A DNA stretch of 64,000 nucleotides from Jacaranda mimosifolia. Taxonomy: Eukaryota > Streptophyta > Magnoliopsida > Lamiales > Bignoniaceae. The translations under genes were made by a program, and so were the position numbers. Shown one piece after another: positions 51,861 to 62,383 of the stretch (positions are counted from its first letter, which is position 1; each line of letters begins with the position of its first letter). The stretch lies in NCBI GenBank assembly GCA_018894105.1, contig CM032118.1, positions 35,630,690-35,694,689 of the forward strand. The letters run 5' to 3'. The notes under the pieces were generated by a model, which was not told the origin of the DNA, did not search any database, and was given only the letters and a program-made list of their open reading frames with translations.

Positions 51861-53807
51861 GGGGCGTTCAATTTTGACAATCAGATTATATTAATAGGCA
51901 TAATATCACTCAATAACTTGTTTGATGTTCAATATTCATGTTGCGGGCCCATTCGATATTAATGCTCGGCCCGCAATTATTCATCGTATTATCAGCTACT
52001 TGAATCTTATTTGAGAGAGTGTGATTAGTTCTACCACCCCCATGGACTACTTTTTCATTTACTTCTCTATCCTTATGAATTAAAGAAAATTACAAATAAG
52101 ACCTCACATGAACATATTTTAAATTAAATTACATTATTTATTAAAATAACAGATTTAAATTAAATATATTTAAAATAATTAAAATATTTATTCAAATAAT
52201 AAATCTATCTAAAATAACAATAAATAAGTAAAAAAAATTATTAATTAACAAAAATAATCGACAAAAAATTAAAAACTATATTAATTAAGATTAAATAAAT
52301 AAATAAAATTAAATATATGTATTTTTAACTATACTATTTATTAATTAAAAATTTTAATTTCTTAAATTTAATTATATTATTTATTAAAATAATAATCATA
52401 TCTGAATTAAAGATATATAAAATAATTAAAATATTTATTCAAATAATAAATCTCTCTAAAATAATTAATGAAACTTACTTAAATTTATTAATTAATTCAA
52501 AACACAATAAATAAAAAATTAAATATATATTTTAATTATATTATTTATTAATTAAAAAAGATAAATTTAAAAAAAAAAAAAATCAAGCCCTACCTAGCTT
52601 CCCCCTCCCACCTTCCTCCTCCTATCTCCTCTTGGCATCCCCCCACCCCCGCTTTTTCTTCTGCTGGCCATGGCTAGCGATTGCTCCCCGACAACTACGG
52701 GCAATTTGCTACCGCCTTGCCACATGGCTAGACGGCTGAGTGGTGCTGCTACCACCATGACAATAGCAACACCATGATGGATGCTGGCAATGGCTACTGG
52801 CAGCGGCTGCCATGGCCAGATTGGCATATATAGTCAGTGGGGGGTAGAGGGTGCAAGTTAGGAAGTTGGGTGTGTATATATATGTATATATAATATTATA
52901 TTATATAGTTATGTGTATATATAAGTATTTATACATATTTTTTAATAATAGTATTTTTTATGAAGGTTTAAGGACATGTTGGTACTTTCAGATAATGAGG
53001 CTATTTATCATATTATTAGAAGGGCACTTATAAAATTTTACATGTTATTTTTAACGGAAATTTTGAGAAATTCTAATGGCAGCTAACAGTTGGACTAAAT
53101 TGTTATATGGTAACAAACCTTAGAGGGATTTTTGTAATTTTTGACAAAGTGAGGACTTTTTCGTAATTACACCAAACGTTAGGGCGATAATAGTAATTCA
53201 CCCTTAAAATTATATTATCATGTTGAAATTCATTGAAGAGGTTTCATGTAATCTTCTAAACTTGAAAATAACAGAACAAAAAAAATAAATAATATTTTTA
53301 ATTAATTAAATTTTTAAAAAATTAATTATTAATTAATTGATTGATTGATTTAATTAATTAAATTAAATTAAATTAATTACTAAATTATGTTTTCAACCAC
53401 AACATTAAGCATTATTTTAATTTGTTACATTAATCCCTCTATTATATTTATAATATTACAATTATACCCACATATGTATGGCACATGCAAACTACCACAA
53501 GGACATTTTGGTCTAATAAAAAGGTCAACATTCTAGTACAGCCAACTAATGGATAAAATTCAACTTTTGGAAACATTCAATGATGATGTAAGCAAAATCT
53601 ATCAATTTGACTAAAAGTAAAACCTAATTACTAGACGACAATAAACCTCAAGGGAGGTAATAGTAATTTCACAAACCACAAGAAAAAGTTTTGTTATTGC
53701 CCCAAACCTCATGGGAGGTTTGTGTAAGTATCCCTTTTTTCTTTTCACATAAACACACACAATTCTTTAATGTTCGAATTCCAAACTTTACACTTCTATA
53801 AGATCAA
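51861..53807. other. AT-rich spacer with repeat fragments
   Basis: 51861 opens with GGGGCGTTCAATTTTGAC, possibly a transposon end. 52130-52260 and 52368-52470 are imperfect direct repeats (AATATTTATTCAAATAATAA in both). 52580-52830 is a GC-rich island with no convincing gene. Around 53080-53210 and 53640-53740 are phrases such as GGTAATAGTAATTTCAC and CCTCATGGGAGGTTTGTGTAA that resemble a dispersed MITE-type repeat. 53280-53380 is a run of TTAATTAA-like words. Confidence 0.45.
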
Positions 53808-53900
53808 GTGTTCGTTAGCCCAACATTATAAGTCTCACACGTAAAGTATGAGGTTAGGGTTCGAACCTAGCAGACATCCAACAGTGCAACAGGCTTCATA
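53808..53900 (+). repeat. SINE-like tRNA-derived repeat remnant
   Basis: A-box-like TAGCCCAACAT (53816-53826) and B box GGTTCGAACC (53858-53867), the latter a perfect match to the pol III consensus. The start TTCGTTAGCCCA is shared with 29626-29640 and the B-box side with the complement of 12625-12730, so all three may be one family. It does not fold into a tRNA that I can support. Confidence 0.5.
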
Positions 53901-54674
53901 CTTATATAAGTGAGAGTGATATTATTGGACCAATCAGCAACTGAACACAGAGTAGCCATGTGATGTGATTTATAGAATTATTCATGAAATTTGGAAAAAA
54001 AATATTATTATTATTTTTAAGGATTTCAAAAGGAAGAAAAGCATTGAATGGACTCGAAGACACGCAGGAAAGAAAGGAATATCATTAAAGCCATCGAAAA
54101 ATGAAACAAAGTATAAAATATCAAAACTAGTTATTTAGTATCTCATTATCATCATATAGAATGTCTAAGATTTTAAAAGTACTTTATAGTATTTAATAAA
54201 ATTAGAAATCTAATAAATTTATAAATTTTTACAATAAGAACTTTTTAAGAGAAGTAAATAATTTTTAATTAAGTTTAGAAGTTAATATACAAATTGGTGA
54301 TGACAAGATCCATGCATCAGACATGGAGGCTTTATAAGAAAGAACGCTTTGAAGGTGAGAGAAGGGAATAGCTTATAAACTATTTCAAGTCACTCAACTC
54401 CTTAAATGTGGGACAAGATAGGATATCATCATAATTCCCTAGTTGAGACTTGAGAAGAGATACATAGCCAATGTTTTCTATAGAAGGCGATGATGACCAT
54501 ATTGATCCATCACAACATGGAGGCCCAATTGCATCAAGGTATTGTTTCACTGACGAGCATCTAGTGGGGGGTTTTGTTCTTAAAAGAATGCATCTCGAAT
54601 CATGATAGTAGAAAAATAACTTATAAACTACTCCAAATCACTCGACTCTTTCAATGTGAGACAAGATATGTATC
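53901..54674. other. Spacer beside the second gypsy element
   Basis: No gene. Two imperfect direct repeats, about 54368-54425 and 54606-54670, share CTTATAAACTA and GTCACTCAACTC...ATGTG(G/A)GACAAGATA-like phrases. The second touches the gypsy LTR at 54675. Confidence 0.5.
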
Positions 54675-55355
54675 TGATGAGGGCTCAATTTGCTGGACCT
54701 GGGTCCAAGTACTGGGTTTAATGAGACTTGACCTGACTGGTCGGGATTCTTGTTTGGGTGGGATGAATCCTGCAATCACAGCAAACGTTAGGCTAGCCGA
54801 GGAGCCCTTGGCTTAGGCCCTCCGACGCTCAAGTCAGTGATAATCGACCAGAAATATCGAGCAGAGGAGTAAGGGCTTTGAGTATATGTTAGTGCGTACC
54901 TCAAAAGACTGGAGCGAGGGTATTTATATCCTTTTCCCTTTTGAAAATTGTCTGAGATGCCCCTAGTACACCTAGGGACCCTTACCCTTGTGCCAGGGAT
55001 GACTAGTCATTTCCCCTATCTGTACATTTCCAGATGACTGCCCTTCCAGGTTTTAAGGACATGATGGTACACTGTAGCCACACTTGTTGTATCAGGCGGT
55101 GAGGGGATGGCATGCGCCATTAATGCAGAGGCGTGCCGCCCGTCAGTGCATTCAATGCGGTGGCAGAGTACTGTACTATCTCGACTTCGCAGGTCGAGAA
55201 AATCAACCTTACGTCGTTCTATGCATGGGGCACCATCAGACGAGTGGTCGATTGAGGTCGATTATGCATATGGGCCACAGGTGCCAGATTGGGCCTGGTG
55301 CCGCGCCTCTGGGCTGACTTGGTTTGGGCCTAGGTATTTGGGCCACCCCATATCA
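54675..55355 (-). repeat. Gypsy 3' LTR, second element
   Basis: 681 bp from TGATGAGGGCTC to CCCATATCA. It shares with the first gypsy LTR the TGATGAGGG/GAG start, the phrase TCCGACGCTCAAGTCAGT-like near 54820, and the CATATCA end. The polypurine tract follows inside at 55356-55368 (coding strand GTGGGGGGACTCA). Confidence 0.85.
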
Positions 55356-55543
55356 TGAGTCCCCCCACTTCGCGAGGCTGAACGAAGATTCGACGAGAAG
55401 CGTTGGGAAGTAGCGTAATGGGCACTAGTAATAATCGACCAGGGTTTAGCGCATTTATTGAGCAATTACATCGTGGTGCGCGTAGGGCGGCATGGCGGTT
55501 ACAAGCATTATTACAAGCGCTTGGTCTCCCTCGCTAGCTTCCC

Positions 55544-55551
55544 TATAAATA
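55544..55551 (+). promoter_or_regulatory. TATA box for the antisense gypsy gene, second element
   Basis: TATAAATA in TCCCTATAAATACC, 168 bp upstream of the likely ATG at 55712 and about 190 bp inside the LTR border. The first element has the same box in the same place (16076-16083). Confidence 0.62.
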
Positions 55552-55711
55552 CCTATGGTAAAACTAACCATTTTTACTTTTACCGCATTTGCTTCTGGTC
55601 GAGCACTTGTCCAAATGTTCTCGCTTTCAAGATTTTCTGCTCCTAGTTCTTCCGTTCAGTAAGTGCTCATTCACTCCTACTTCCTGTCCTTTAGTTTTTT
55701 CTTTGAAAATC

Positions 55712-58188
55712 ATGCTGGGCTTATACAGTTCTGAGAGTAGTCAAATGGGGGATAGTGAGGCCACCCACTCTGACAGGCCTAGATATGCTACTGGTCAGTC
55801 CAATGAGTCGTCGAGTGATGATTCCAGTTCCAGCAGCTCGAGTAGCAACCGCGAGGGGAAAGAAGCTAGGCCAAGCCAGATTCCCCCGTCGCGAGGTCGA
55901 CTGTTCACCCCCAGTCATTACAGTGAAATCGTATCCACCATTAACCATGTGGACTTGAGACGTCTTAGAGAGCTATACCACATCCCTCCTGAATATCAAC
56001 TTTTGACCCCCGGACCCCCTGGTCGAATGCATCATCCTCCTACAGGCTGCATAATTGTGTTTGAGGACGCTTTTAGATGTGGTCTTAGATTCCCCTTGAG
56101 TGATAGCATGGTTAGCCTGCTCAGGGGTCTTCAAGTGTGTATAACACAACTTCTACCTAACTGCTTCTCCACTACTTGTAGTTTTATTGTTTTAATGCAT
56201 CTGTTTAATCAGTCCGCTAGTTTTGAAAATTTTTCCAACCTTTTTCACCTACCCATGTCTCACAAGTTGGGTAGTGCCGACGAGTCGAGCTTCTATTATT
56301 TAACCGCTCAACCACGGCGTAAGTTCTGCGTAGCCCCTGCTTCTTCATATAGGCAAAAATGGAAAAAACAGTACATGTTTGTTCGAGTGGCGGGGGATTT
56401 CAATATTCCACGGGGCTGGTGGATGGGGCATGTCAACATTTCGGGAAACCTTACCCCGACCTGGCCAAACACCTTTGTTCAGGATCTGGTCGGATTTGGT
56501 CAGATGGAGGCCTTGGTTTTTATCGAGGAGAGACATTTAGTGTTGGCTGGATTATTGCCGGCTCTGTTAGATTTGCCTGTGAATGACCAGCTAGGTAGAT
56601 AGCGCTTTTTGTAATTTTGTTGCTTTTACGTTGTTGTTATGGTTTCTGATTGTTGTTAATCTACTGCTTGGCAGATTGCGCAGGTATCATGAGCAGGTCG
56701 AGGGTAGAGGCTCTGGCAAGAGCAGAGAGAAATAAACAGCAATGATAAGGTCCGGCTCGTCGAGAAACCACTGCCATCGAGGAGCCACGCTCGGAGGTCA
56801 CGGTGCCAATTCCTTCTCCGACTCCATCACCTGGTCGACAGCTGGCGACCATAGGCGACAGCCCTACGAGTCGGGGTAAGTGAGCCATGGTGGAGCAGGG
56901 AGGGCCTGCTCCGAAGAAAACTATTGCCGGCAAGGGAAAAGGCAAAGCAGCGAGGTTGGGACAGCCGATCAGGAACGATCTTTTTGGGGACCGAGGGGAT
57001 GAGATACTATTCAACTTACCTAAATTCCCCTCTCCTCGATTCGGGGTAGAGCTAAGTCCTGTCGTGCATAATTCCTTATGCATGAATACTGCGGGACCTA
57101 CCGGGGTCGCCCCTCTGAAGGTCTTGCTGGCAGGTTAGTTCATGGCTAACCAGAGGAGGATCATGGGATTGAGCCAGGACGCGGCTCTTTGAGAGTTAGC
57201 TTATCATGCCAACATGGTAGAGTTTCCAACTCTTACTTTTGTATCATTGCATTCTGGTCGAGTATCTAATAGCTTTTATCTTTCAGGTCGGGCAACTGGG
57301 CAACAATTTTTACCGATGGTTGGAGCTAGCCTTAGCTGATCAAAAGCAACTGGAGGCCGGAGGGGATGTGGAGACTCTAAAGGCTCAGCTCGAGTCTTCA
57401 CAGATAAGGGTCGATGAGCTGGAGAGACAGGTCGGCCAGCTGACTAAGGACCTCGAGCTGAAGGATGAGCAAGTGATCCTGGCGGTCCAGGAGAGGACCA
57501 AAATGGACGGGCAGGTGAAAAAGTTGCAGTTGGACCTGCAGGTCAGTTACAATTTCGGTCGATCTGCGGGCCGGAATGCAGGTATTGCGGAGGCCCGGGC
57601 TGAGTTCAACCAGATACTGCCGCTGCTTCGTCGGGAGGTTGTGCAACAATTCACGGTAAGTGTTGCCTTCGAGGATGCCAGTGTTGTTCTTGCTCTTGAT
57701 GACACCCAGAACTCATTCGAGAAAGCCGTCAAGTAATTGCAATTTTTGGGCTACAGCGTTCGACCTAAGGGCCGATCGTGCATGAGCCATTTGTTTGACG
57801 AGCAGCTGCGACCCTACCCCGAGAAAGAGGGCAATGCCGAGGGACCCGTCGTCAAGGTCGCAGGGAGGAGGACGCGCTGGAGGTCAAACTGACTGAAGAG
57901 GAAAGAAGGCGAGCCGAAGTCGAGCGGAAGCTGAAGGCTGTTGCCAAGGAGTTTGAGTTTGCCGGTGATCTTGCCTTCGAGGTGTCAGAAGGAACAGCCG
58001 ATGCCACTACATATTTCCCAATTCCTGAACCGCAATTCTTGCGAGATGTTGCCGGCCCTTCTCGACCCGCAACCGCCGTAACTACTGTTGTGCCTGTTTT
58101 CGTGGCTTTGCCTGAGCCTGTGCGTACTGCTGCTCCAGCTGCCGAGAAAGGCGGTCCTGATGCTGAAAAGGTTGCCAGCTCTAGCTAG
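55712..58188 (+). pseudogene. Antisense extra gene of the gypsy element, nearly intact
   Basis: From the ATG at 55712 the first exon is open to 56594: a serine-rich start (about residues 30-48), RLFTPSHYSEI, LRRLRELYHIPPE, a core with AFRCGLRFPLSDSMVSLLRG, CITQLLPNCF and FENFSNLFHLP, then WKKQYMFVRVAGDFNIPRGW. This fits the plant family called putative gypsy type transposon (PF04195). Candidate introns: 56595-56674, and about 57217 to the TTTCAG at 57286. The following exon encodes a coiled coil (LKAQLESSQIRVDELERQVG, then LELKDEQVILAVQERTKMDG). The C-terminus is EFEFAGDLAFEVSEG and an alanine-proline-rich tail. In-frame stops near 56750, 56878, 57137, 57192 and 57734 and one frameshift near 57870 remain. 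Its function is unknown; it runs opposite to gag-pol. Marked as a pseudogene because of the stops. Confidence 0.78.
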
Positions 58189-58679
58189 GCTTGATCCTTT
58201 ATTTTTATTGTGTTTTTGTTTTTTGTTAAGGGAATGTATATGCCTCGATGAGGCCTTCAAACGATGTATGATTTTATGCCTCGATGAGGCTTTTGGAAGT
58301 CAATGAATGATTATTATTTTTATTGCTCCAAATTCGATAATGATTACTCTTGTTTTTATTATAAATCACTTCCATTAATGAGCATGTTGCTTGATAGGAA
58401 TCAACTGTAGTGTTTATTATTCTGCGTTTTGGAATCTTTGGGCTAATACTCTCGAGTGGGTCAAGTAGCATTCATTTATGATCTTCGTCGAATAAATGTT
58501 GTACTTTGCAAAATTCATTCTTGGCTCATGTTGAGAAGATTGTAATTAATTCATTAGTGTAATAGCTAGTCTTTAGGTTTTAAATAATCTTAACGACTGT
58601 GGAGTCGATTTTACCGATGTTGGGGGTCGACTGATTCGATTCGTCTTACAGGACGCGACTCGTACGCGTAAAGCCTATC
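58189..58679. other. Gypsy non-coding region after the antisense gene
   Basis: 3' untranslated region of the antisense gene, with a short duplication TATGCCTCGATGAGGC at about 58228 and 58269. No frame recognised. Confidence 0.55.
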
Positions 58680-59290
58680 TCTTCAACTGTAGGGTCGACT
58701 GCTTGGTCTCGGGGCATAGGCCTCGACCTGGCGACGTAAAGCTTGTTTTGTCGACTACGGGGTTGACTGCTTGGTCTCAACGCGCAGGCCTCGACTTGGT
58801 GGCGTAAAGCCTATTTTGTCGACTACGGGGTCGACTGCTTGGTCTCGGCACATAAGCCTCGACTTGGTGGCATAAAGCCTGTTTTGTCGACTACGAGGTC
58901 GACTGCTTGGTCTCGGAGCATAGGCCTCATCTTGGCGGCGTAAAGCCTATTTTGTCGACTACGGGGTCGACTGCTTGGTCTCGGCTCATAGGCCTCGACT
59001 TGGTGGCGTAAAGCCTATTTTGTCGACTACGGGGTCGACTGCTTGGTCTCGGCTCATAGGCCTCAACTTGGTGGCGTAAAGCCTATTTTGTCGACTACGG
59101 GGTCGACTGCTTGGTCTCGGCTCATAGGCCTCGACTTGGTGGCGTAAAGCCTATTTTGTCGACTACGGGGTCGACTGCTTGGTCTCGGCTCATAGGCCTC
59201 AACTTGGTGGCGTAAAGCCTATTTTGTCGACTACGGGGTCGACTGCTTGGTCTCGGCTCATAGGCCTCAACTTTGCGGCGTAAAGCCTGT
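58680..59290. repeat. Tandem array, nine 68-bp units
   Basis: Nine units with little divergence. Each contains TTTTGTCGACTACGGGGTC, GACTGCTTGGTCTCGG and ATAGGCCTCGACTTGG, then GGCGTAAAGCC. Each unit holds two GTCGAC palindromes 12 bp apart start to start. The array lies exactly between the end of the antisense gene (+) and the end of integrase (-). The first element has a related array with an 87-bp unit at the same place. Confidence 0.93.
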
Positions 59291-59317
59291 TTCATGAAGT
59301 TTAATCGTGCGATAATC

Positions 59318-59590
59318 TTATTTCGGTGGAGAGATACAAAAGGGTGCCGATGGCCCGTTACACAAAAAAAAATTCAAGTTTATAGCATTCCATGGTCGAG
59401 GTAGTTCACAGCCTGATGCATCGGCTAGTCGATAGGCATTATTTTTTGACACTTTAAACACTGAGTAAGGTCCATCCCATTTTGGGTAAAGTTTTCCCAC
59501 ATTTTTTTACACTTCCACTTTCTTGAAAACGAGGTCGCCAACTTTGAAACTCCGCGGTCGTACTATCTTGTTATAGCGTTTCGCCATTTT
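59318..59590 (-). pseudogene. Gypsy integrase C-terminal domain
   Basis: Encodes MGKLYPKWDGPYSVFKVSKN, then ELPRPWNAINLNFF. Upstream, to 59590, frames encode MAKRYNKIVRPRSFKVGDLV-like sequence with a stop between. This is the chromatin or DNA binding end of integrase. It is out of frame with the core at 59600-60178. Confidence 0.83.
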
Positions 59591-59599
59591 CAACCGATA

Positions 59600-60178
59600 T
59601 CACTGCATTATGTTGTAGGCTGCGTGGCGCTGCTCGTCTACAGTAACTAGATCCAAAGCCCTCTCCGATACATTTCTGATCGGGTTATAGTGGATCACCC
59701 GAGCTGTATGTTGAATCAGTTCGGACGAGATTACTGCTTCGGACCCATAGACTAGGTTGTACGAGCTGCGACCCGTGGCTGTTTGAGGTGTCGTTCTATA
59801 AGCCCAAAGCACCCCTGGGAGGTCATCTACCCAACTGGCTCCCGTCCCTACTATTCGAGTCTTGAGGTGGTCCAGAACAGTTCTATTTGTGACCTCGATC
59901 TGGCCATTAGACTGGGGGTTTCCCACCGACGTGAAGTGTTGAACGATTCTCAAAGTCTCGCACCACTTCCTCGTGTTCTTACTTTGAAAATGAGTGCCAT
60001 TATCCGAGATTAAGACCTTAGGCAATCCAAATCGACAGATTATATTTTTCCAAATAAAATTTTTAATGGCCGCATCGGTGATCTTCGGGACCGCTTCAGC
60101 TTCTACCCATTTAGTGAAGTACTCGACCGCCACTATAATAAACTTACACTGGCCCGAAGTCTTCAGGAGAGATCCCAC
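59600..60178 (-). pseudogene. Gypsy integrase core
   Basis: 192 open residues. The catalytic triad is at E19 (in VAVEYFTKWVEAE, where the family has D), D59 (LISDNGTHFQS) and E95 (NPQSNGQIEV). D59 and E95 are separated by exactly 35 residues, the DD35E spacing. The replacement of the first aspartate by glutamate would impair catalysis. The rest, WAYRTTPQTATGRSSYNLVY, is typical of plant gypsy integrase. The core is better preserved than in the first element. Confidence 0.9.
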
Positions 60179-60304
60179 TATGTCAATCCCCCACTAGTCA
60201 AATGGCCAGGTGATCTGAACGTTGATCATCGATGTGGCTGGTTGGTGCTGGATGCTCGAGTAGATCTGGCAGGATAGGCATTTTCTAGCGAAGTCAACTG
60301 AGTC

Positions 60305-60562
60305 CTACAATAAAGTTAGCCAAAAATAACCGTAACGGACAACCTTGTGTGCTAAAGATCGGCCGCCGGAATAGTTGCCGTAGATGCCGACATGTATCTC
60401 CTGCATGACTTTGTTGGCCTCATTAGGTTCTAGACATCTCAGCGGAGGTCCTGATATCGACCTCCTATAAAGCTGTCCATGCTCATCTAGCACAAACTTG
60501 GCTGCCAACCCTCTGAGTCTGCGGGCCTCCCTGTCGTCAGTGGGCAGGGTTCCTTGCCTCAA
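60305..60562 (-). pseudogene. Gypsy integrase zinc-binding domain, partial
   Basis: Encodes LAAKFVLDEHGQLYRRSISG, then EIHVGIYGNYSGGRSLAHKV and VVRYGYFW. These are the two histidines of the HHCC domain and the conserved tail; the cysteine pair is in the broken stretch 60179-60304. It sits between RNase H and the integrase core, as expected. Confidence 0.82.
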
Positions 60563-60583
60563 GTAAAGTTTGATTGGCTCTTG

Positions 60584-61060
60584 CTAAGAGACAATTACCT
60601 CTTCAACACATCCGACGAGGCGCTGATTGGGGGCATCGACACAGGGTTGGTCGGCTGCCATAAACATTATAGTCCTTTCTCCGGTACCCTTCGCCGAGCT
60701 GGCGAGCTTCGAGAGCGAGTCTGCTCGTTCGTTCCCTGCCCGGGGGATTTGGCTCAGGCTGAAGCTCTTAAACAACCGCTGCAATCGCTTCACCTCGGAC
60801 AAGTATTGGGCCATTTTGTGTTCTTTCACCTCCAAGTGGCCTTTGACCTATTCTGCGACCAATTGAGAATTAGTGAATACTACAAGCTACTCGATTCTGC
60901 GAGTTGTGACCATACACATTCCTATAATAAAGGCCTCATATTCTGCTTCATTATTGGTGACCGGGAAGTCGAGTTTTATTGCGAAATCATACTCCTCAGC
61001 AAGCGGGAACGGAGGGATACACCTATCTCACCTCCTGAAGTGGTTGCCGATCCATCCACA
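60584..61060 (-). pseudogene. Gypsy second RNase H domain
   Basis: Starts in the end of the frame 60976-61758 with WTLYVDGSATTSGGEIGVSL (catalytic D of VDGSA). It goes on in another frame through NNEAEYEAF-like sequence near 60935 and FTNSQLVAEYVKGHLEVKEH, and ends QIPRAGNERADSLSKLASS at about 60700 (the NERAD aspartate is catalytic in this family). An additional RNase H after the Pol RNase H is a Tat lineage mark. Confidence 0.85.
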
Positions 61061-61758
61061 TATAAGGTCCATACGGAGATGATGTCAGCATTTTGCGTAG
61101 GTAGGTCGAGTCTTTCGATGATGAAGTCGGCCAAAACTTGTGCTTTTATGGCAGTCCGTAGTTGAAATGTGATGTTGAATTCCCCAAGCTCGATAGCCCA
61201 TTTAGTGAGTCGACCTGAAGTATCGGGCTTCGACAACACTTGCTTTAACGGTTGATTCATTAGCACCACGATCGCATGGGACTGAAAGTAGGGCCGAAGC
61301 TTTTTGGCCGACATGACAAGGGCTAGAGCGAACTTTTCAATCTCCAAGTAATTGTGCTCAGGTCCATGCAAGACCTTGCTGCAATAATATACCGGATAGG
61401 GGGTCCCTTCTCTTGTCGATGTTAACACTAAACTGATCGAGGCCGATGACACCGCTATGTAGAGCTGTAAAACTTCCCCCAGGTTGGGTTTGGGAAGCAT
61501 GGGTGGCGAAGACAAGTATGGCTTGAGCTCTACCAAAGCTTGATCACAATGTTGGTCCCACTGGAAACCAGATTTCTTGGCACTTCTGAGGATTTTGAAG
61601 AAAGGTAGGCTCTTATCGGCCAGTTGAGCTATGAATCTGCCCAAGGCTATAACCCTGCCAACCAAACGTTGGACTTCTCGAACTGTGCGAGGTGGGGCGA
61701 TGTCCAGAACTGCTTGGATCTTCTTCGAATTGGCCTCGATCCCTCTCTGACTGACCAT
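61061..61758 (-). pseudogene. Gypsy RT connection and RNase H
   Basis: Open frame with GIEANSKKIQAVLDIAPPRT, VQRLVGRVIALGRFIAQLAD (the RT thumb), FQWDQHCDQALVELKPYL, VYYCSKVLHGPEHNYLEIEK and QVLSKPDTSGRLTKWAIEL, which is the standard order of plant gypsy RT to RNase H. In the RNase H block the usual SxxL-DA-like aspartate region reads LYIAVSSASISLVL, so catalytic residues look lost. Confidence 0.88.
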
Positions 61759-62383
61759 ATACCCGAGGAATTTACCCCCTCAAACACCGAATGTGCACTT
61801 GCTAGAGTTGAGCTTCATGCCAAAAGCCTTAATATGGAAAAGGTGTGGCTGAGGTCGATCAGATGGTCCCAGCCTTCTCAGTTTTTACAATCATGTCGTC
61901 AACATAAACCTCCATTGACTTCCTAATTTCATTTTTGAACATGAAATTTACCAGTCTTTGGTACGTTGCACCTGCATTTTTGAGTCCAAAAGGCATGACT
62001 AAAAGACAGAATACACCGTTGGGGACGACGAAAGAGGTTTTGTCCCTGTCCTCTGGTGCCATAAATATTTGGTAATAGCCTTGGAAGGCATCCATCATAC
62101 TGAGCAATTCACGTCCAGCAGTAGAATCAACTAACAAATCTATACGAGGCAAGGGGTAAGGATCATTCGAGCAAGCTTTATTTAAGTAGGTGAAATCATT
62201 ACACATCCTCCATTTTCCCTCATTTTTAGGGACAAGTACAACATTACAACGCCAAGAAGGGTACTGGATTTCTATAATATATTCTACCTCTCGAAGCTTG
62301 CTAACTTCCTCCTCGATGATCTTTGACCTCTCTACATTGAAAGTTCTTGTCTTCTGCCTTACTGGCTTGTGAGTTGGGTCCAC
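61759..62383 (-). pseudogene. Gypsy reverse transcriptase catalytic part
   Basis: 61859-62383 is open for 174 residues: KIIEEEVSKLREVEYI, VLVPKNEGKWRMCNDFTYLN, DPYPLPRIDLLVDSTAGREL, the first catalytic aspartate in LSMMDAFQGYYQI, then SFVVPNGVFCLLVMPFGLKN, and the YVDD box at residues 160-163. All RT catalytic residues are present. Frame breaks at 61759-61858 separate it from the thumb. Confidence 0.92.

Noticed and set aside
52594..52827. 77-residue open frame in a GC-rich island
   Set aside because: Low-complexity composition, no recognisable domain, and no supporting signals; the island may be part of an unrecognised repeat.
53808..53900. Possible tRNA gene because of a perfect B box
   Set aside because: No cloverleaf, anticodon stem or acceptor stem can be formed; a SINE remnant explains it better.
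58680..59290. Regular 68-bp repeats that could be taken for a CRISPR array
   Set aside because: The whole unit is repeated with no unique spacers, and the context is a plant retrotransposon. It is a tandem repeat.
60554..61165. 203-residue open frame on the + strand in the second gypsy element
   Set aside because: It is antisense to RNase H and RT sequence with clear motifs on the - strand, and it has no similarity to the antisense gene.
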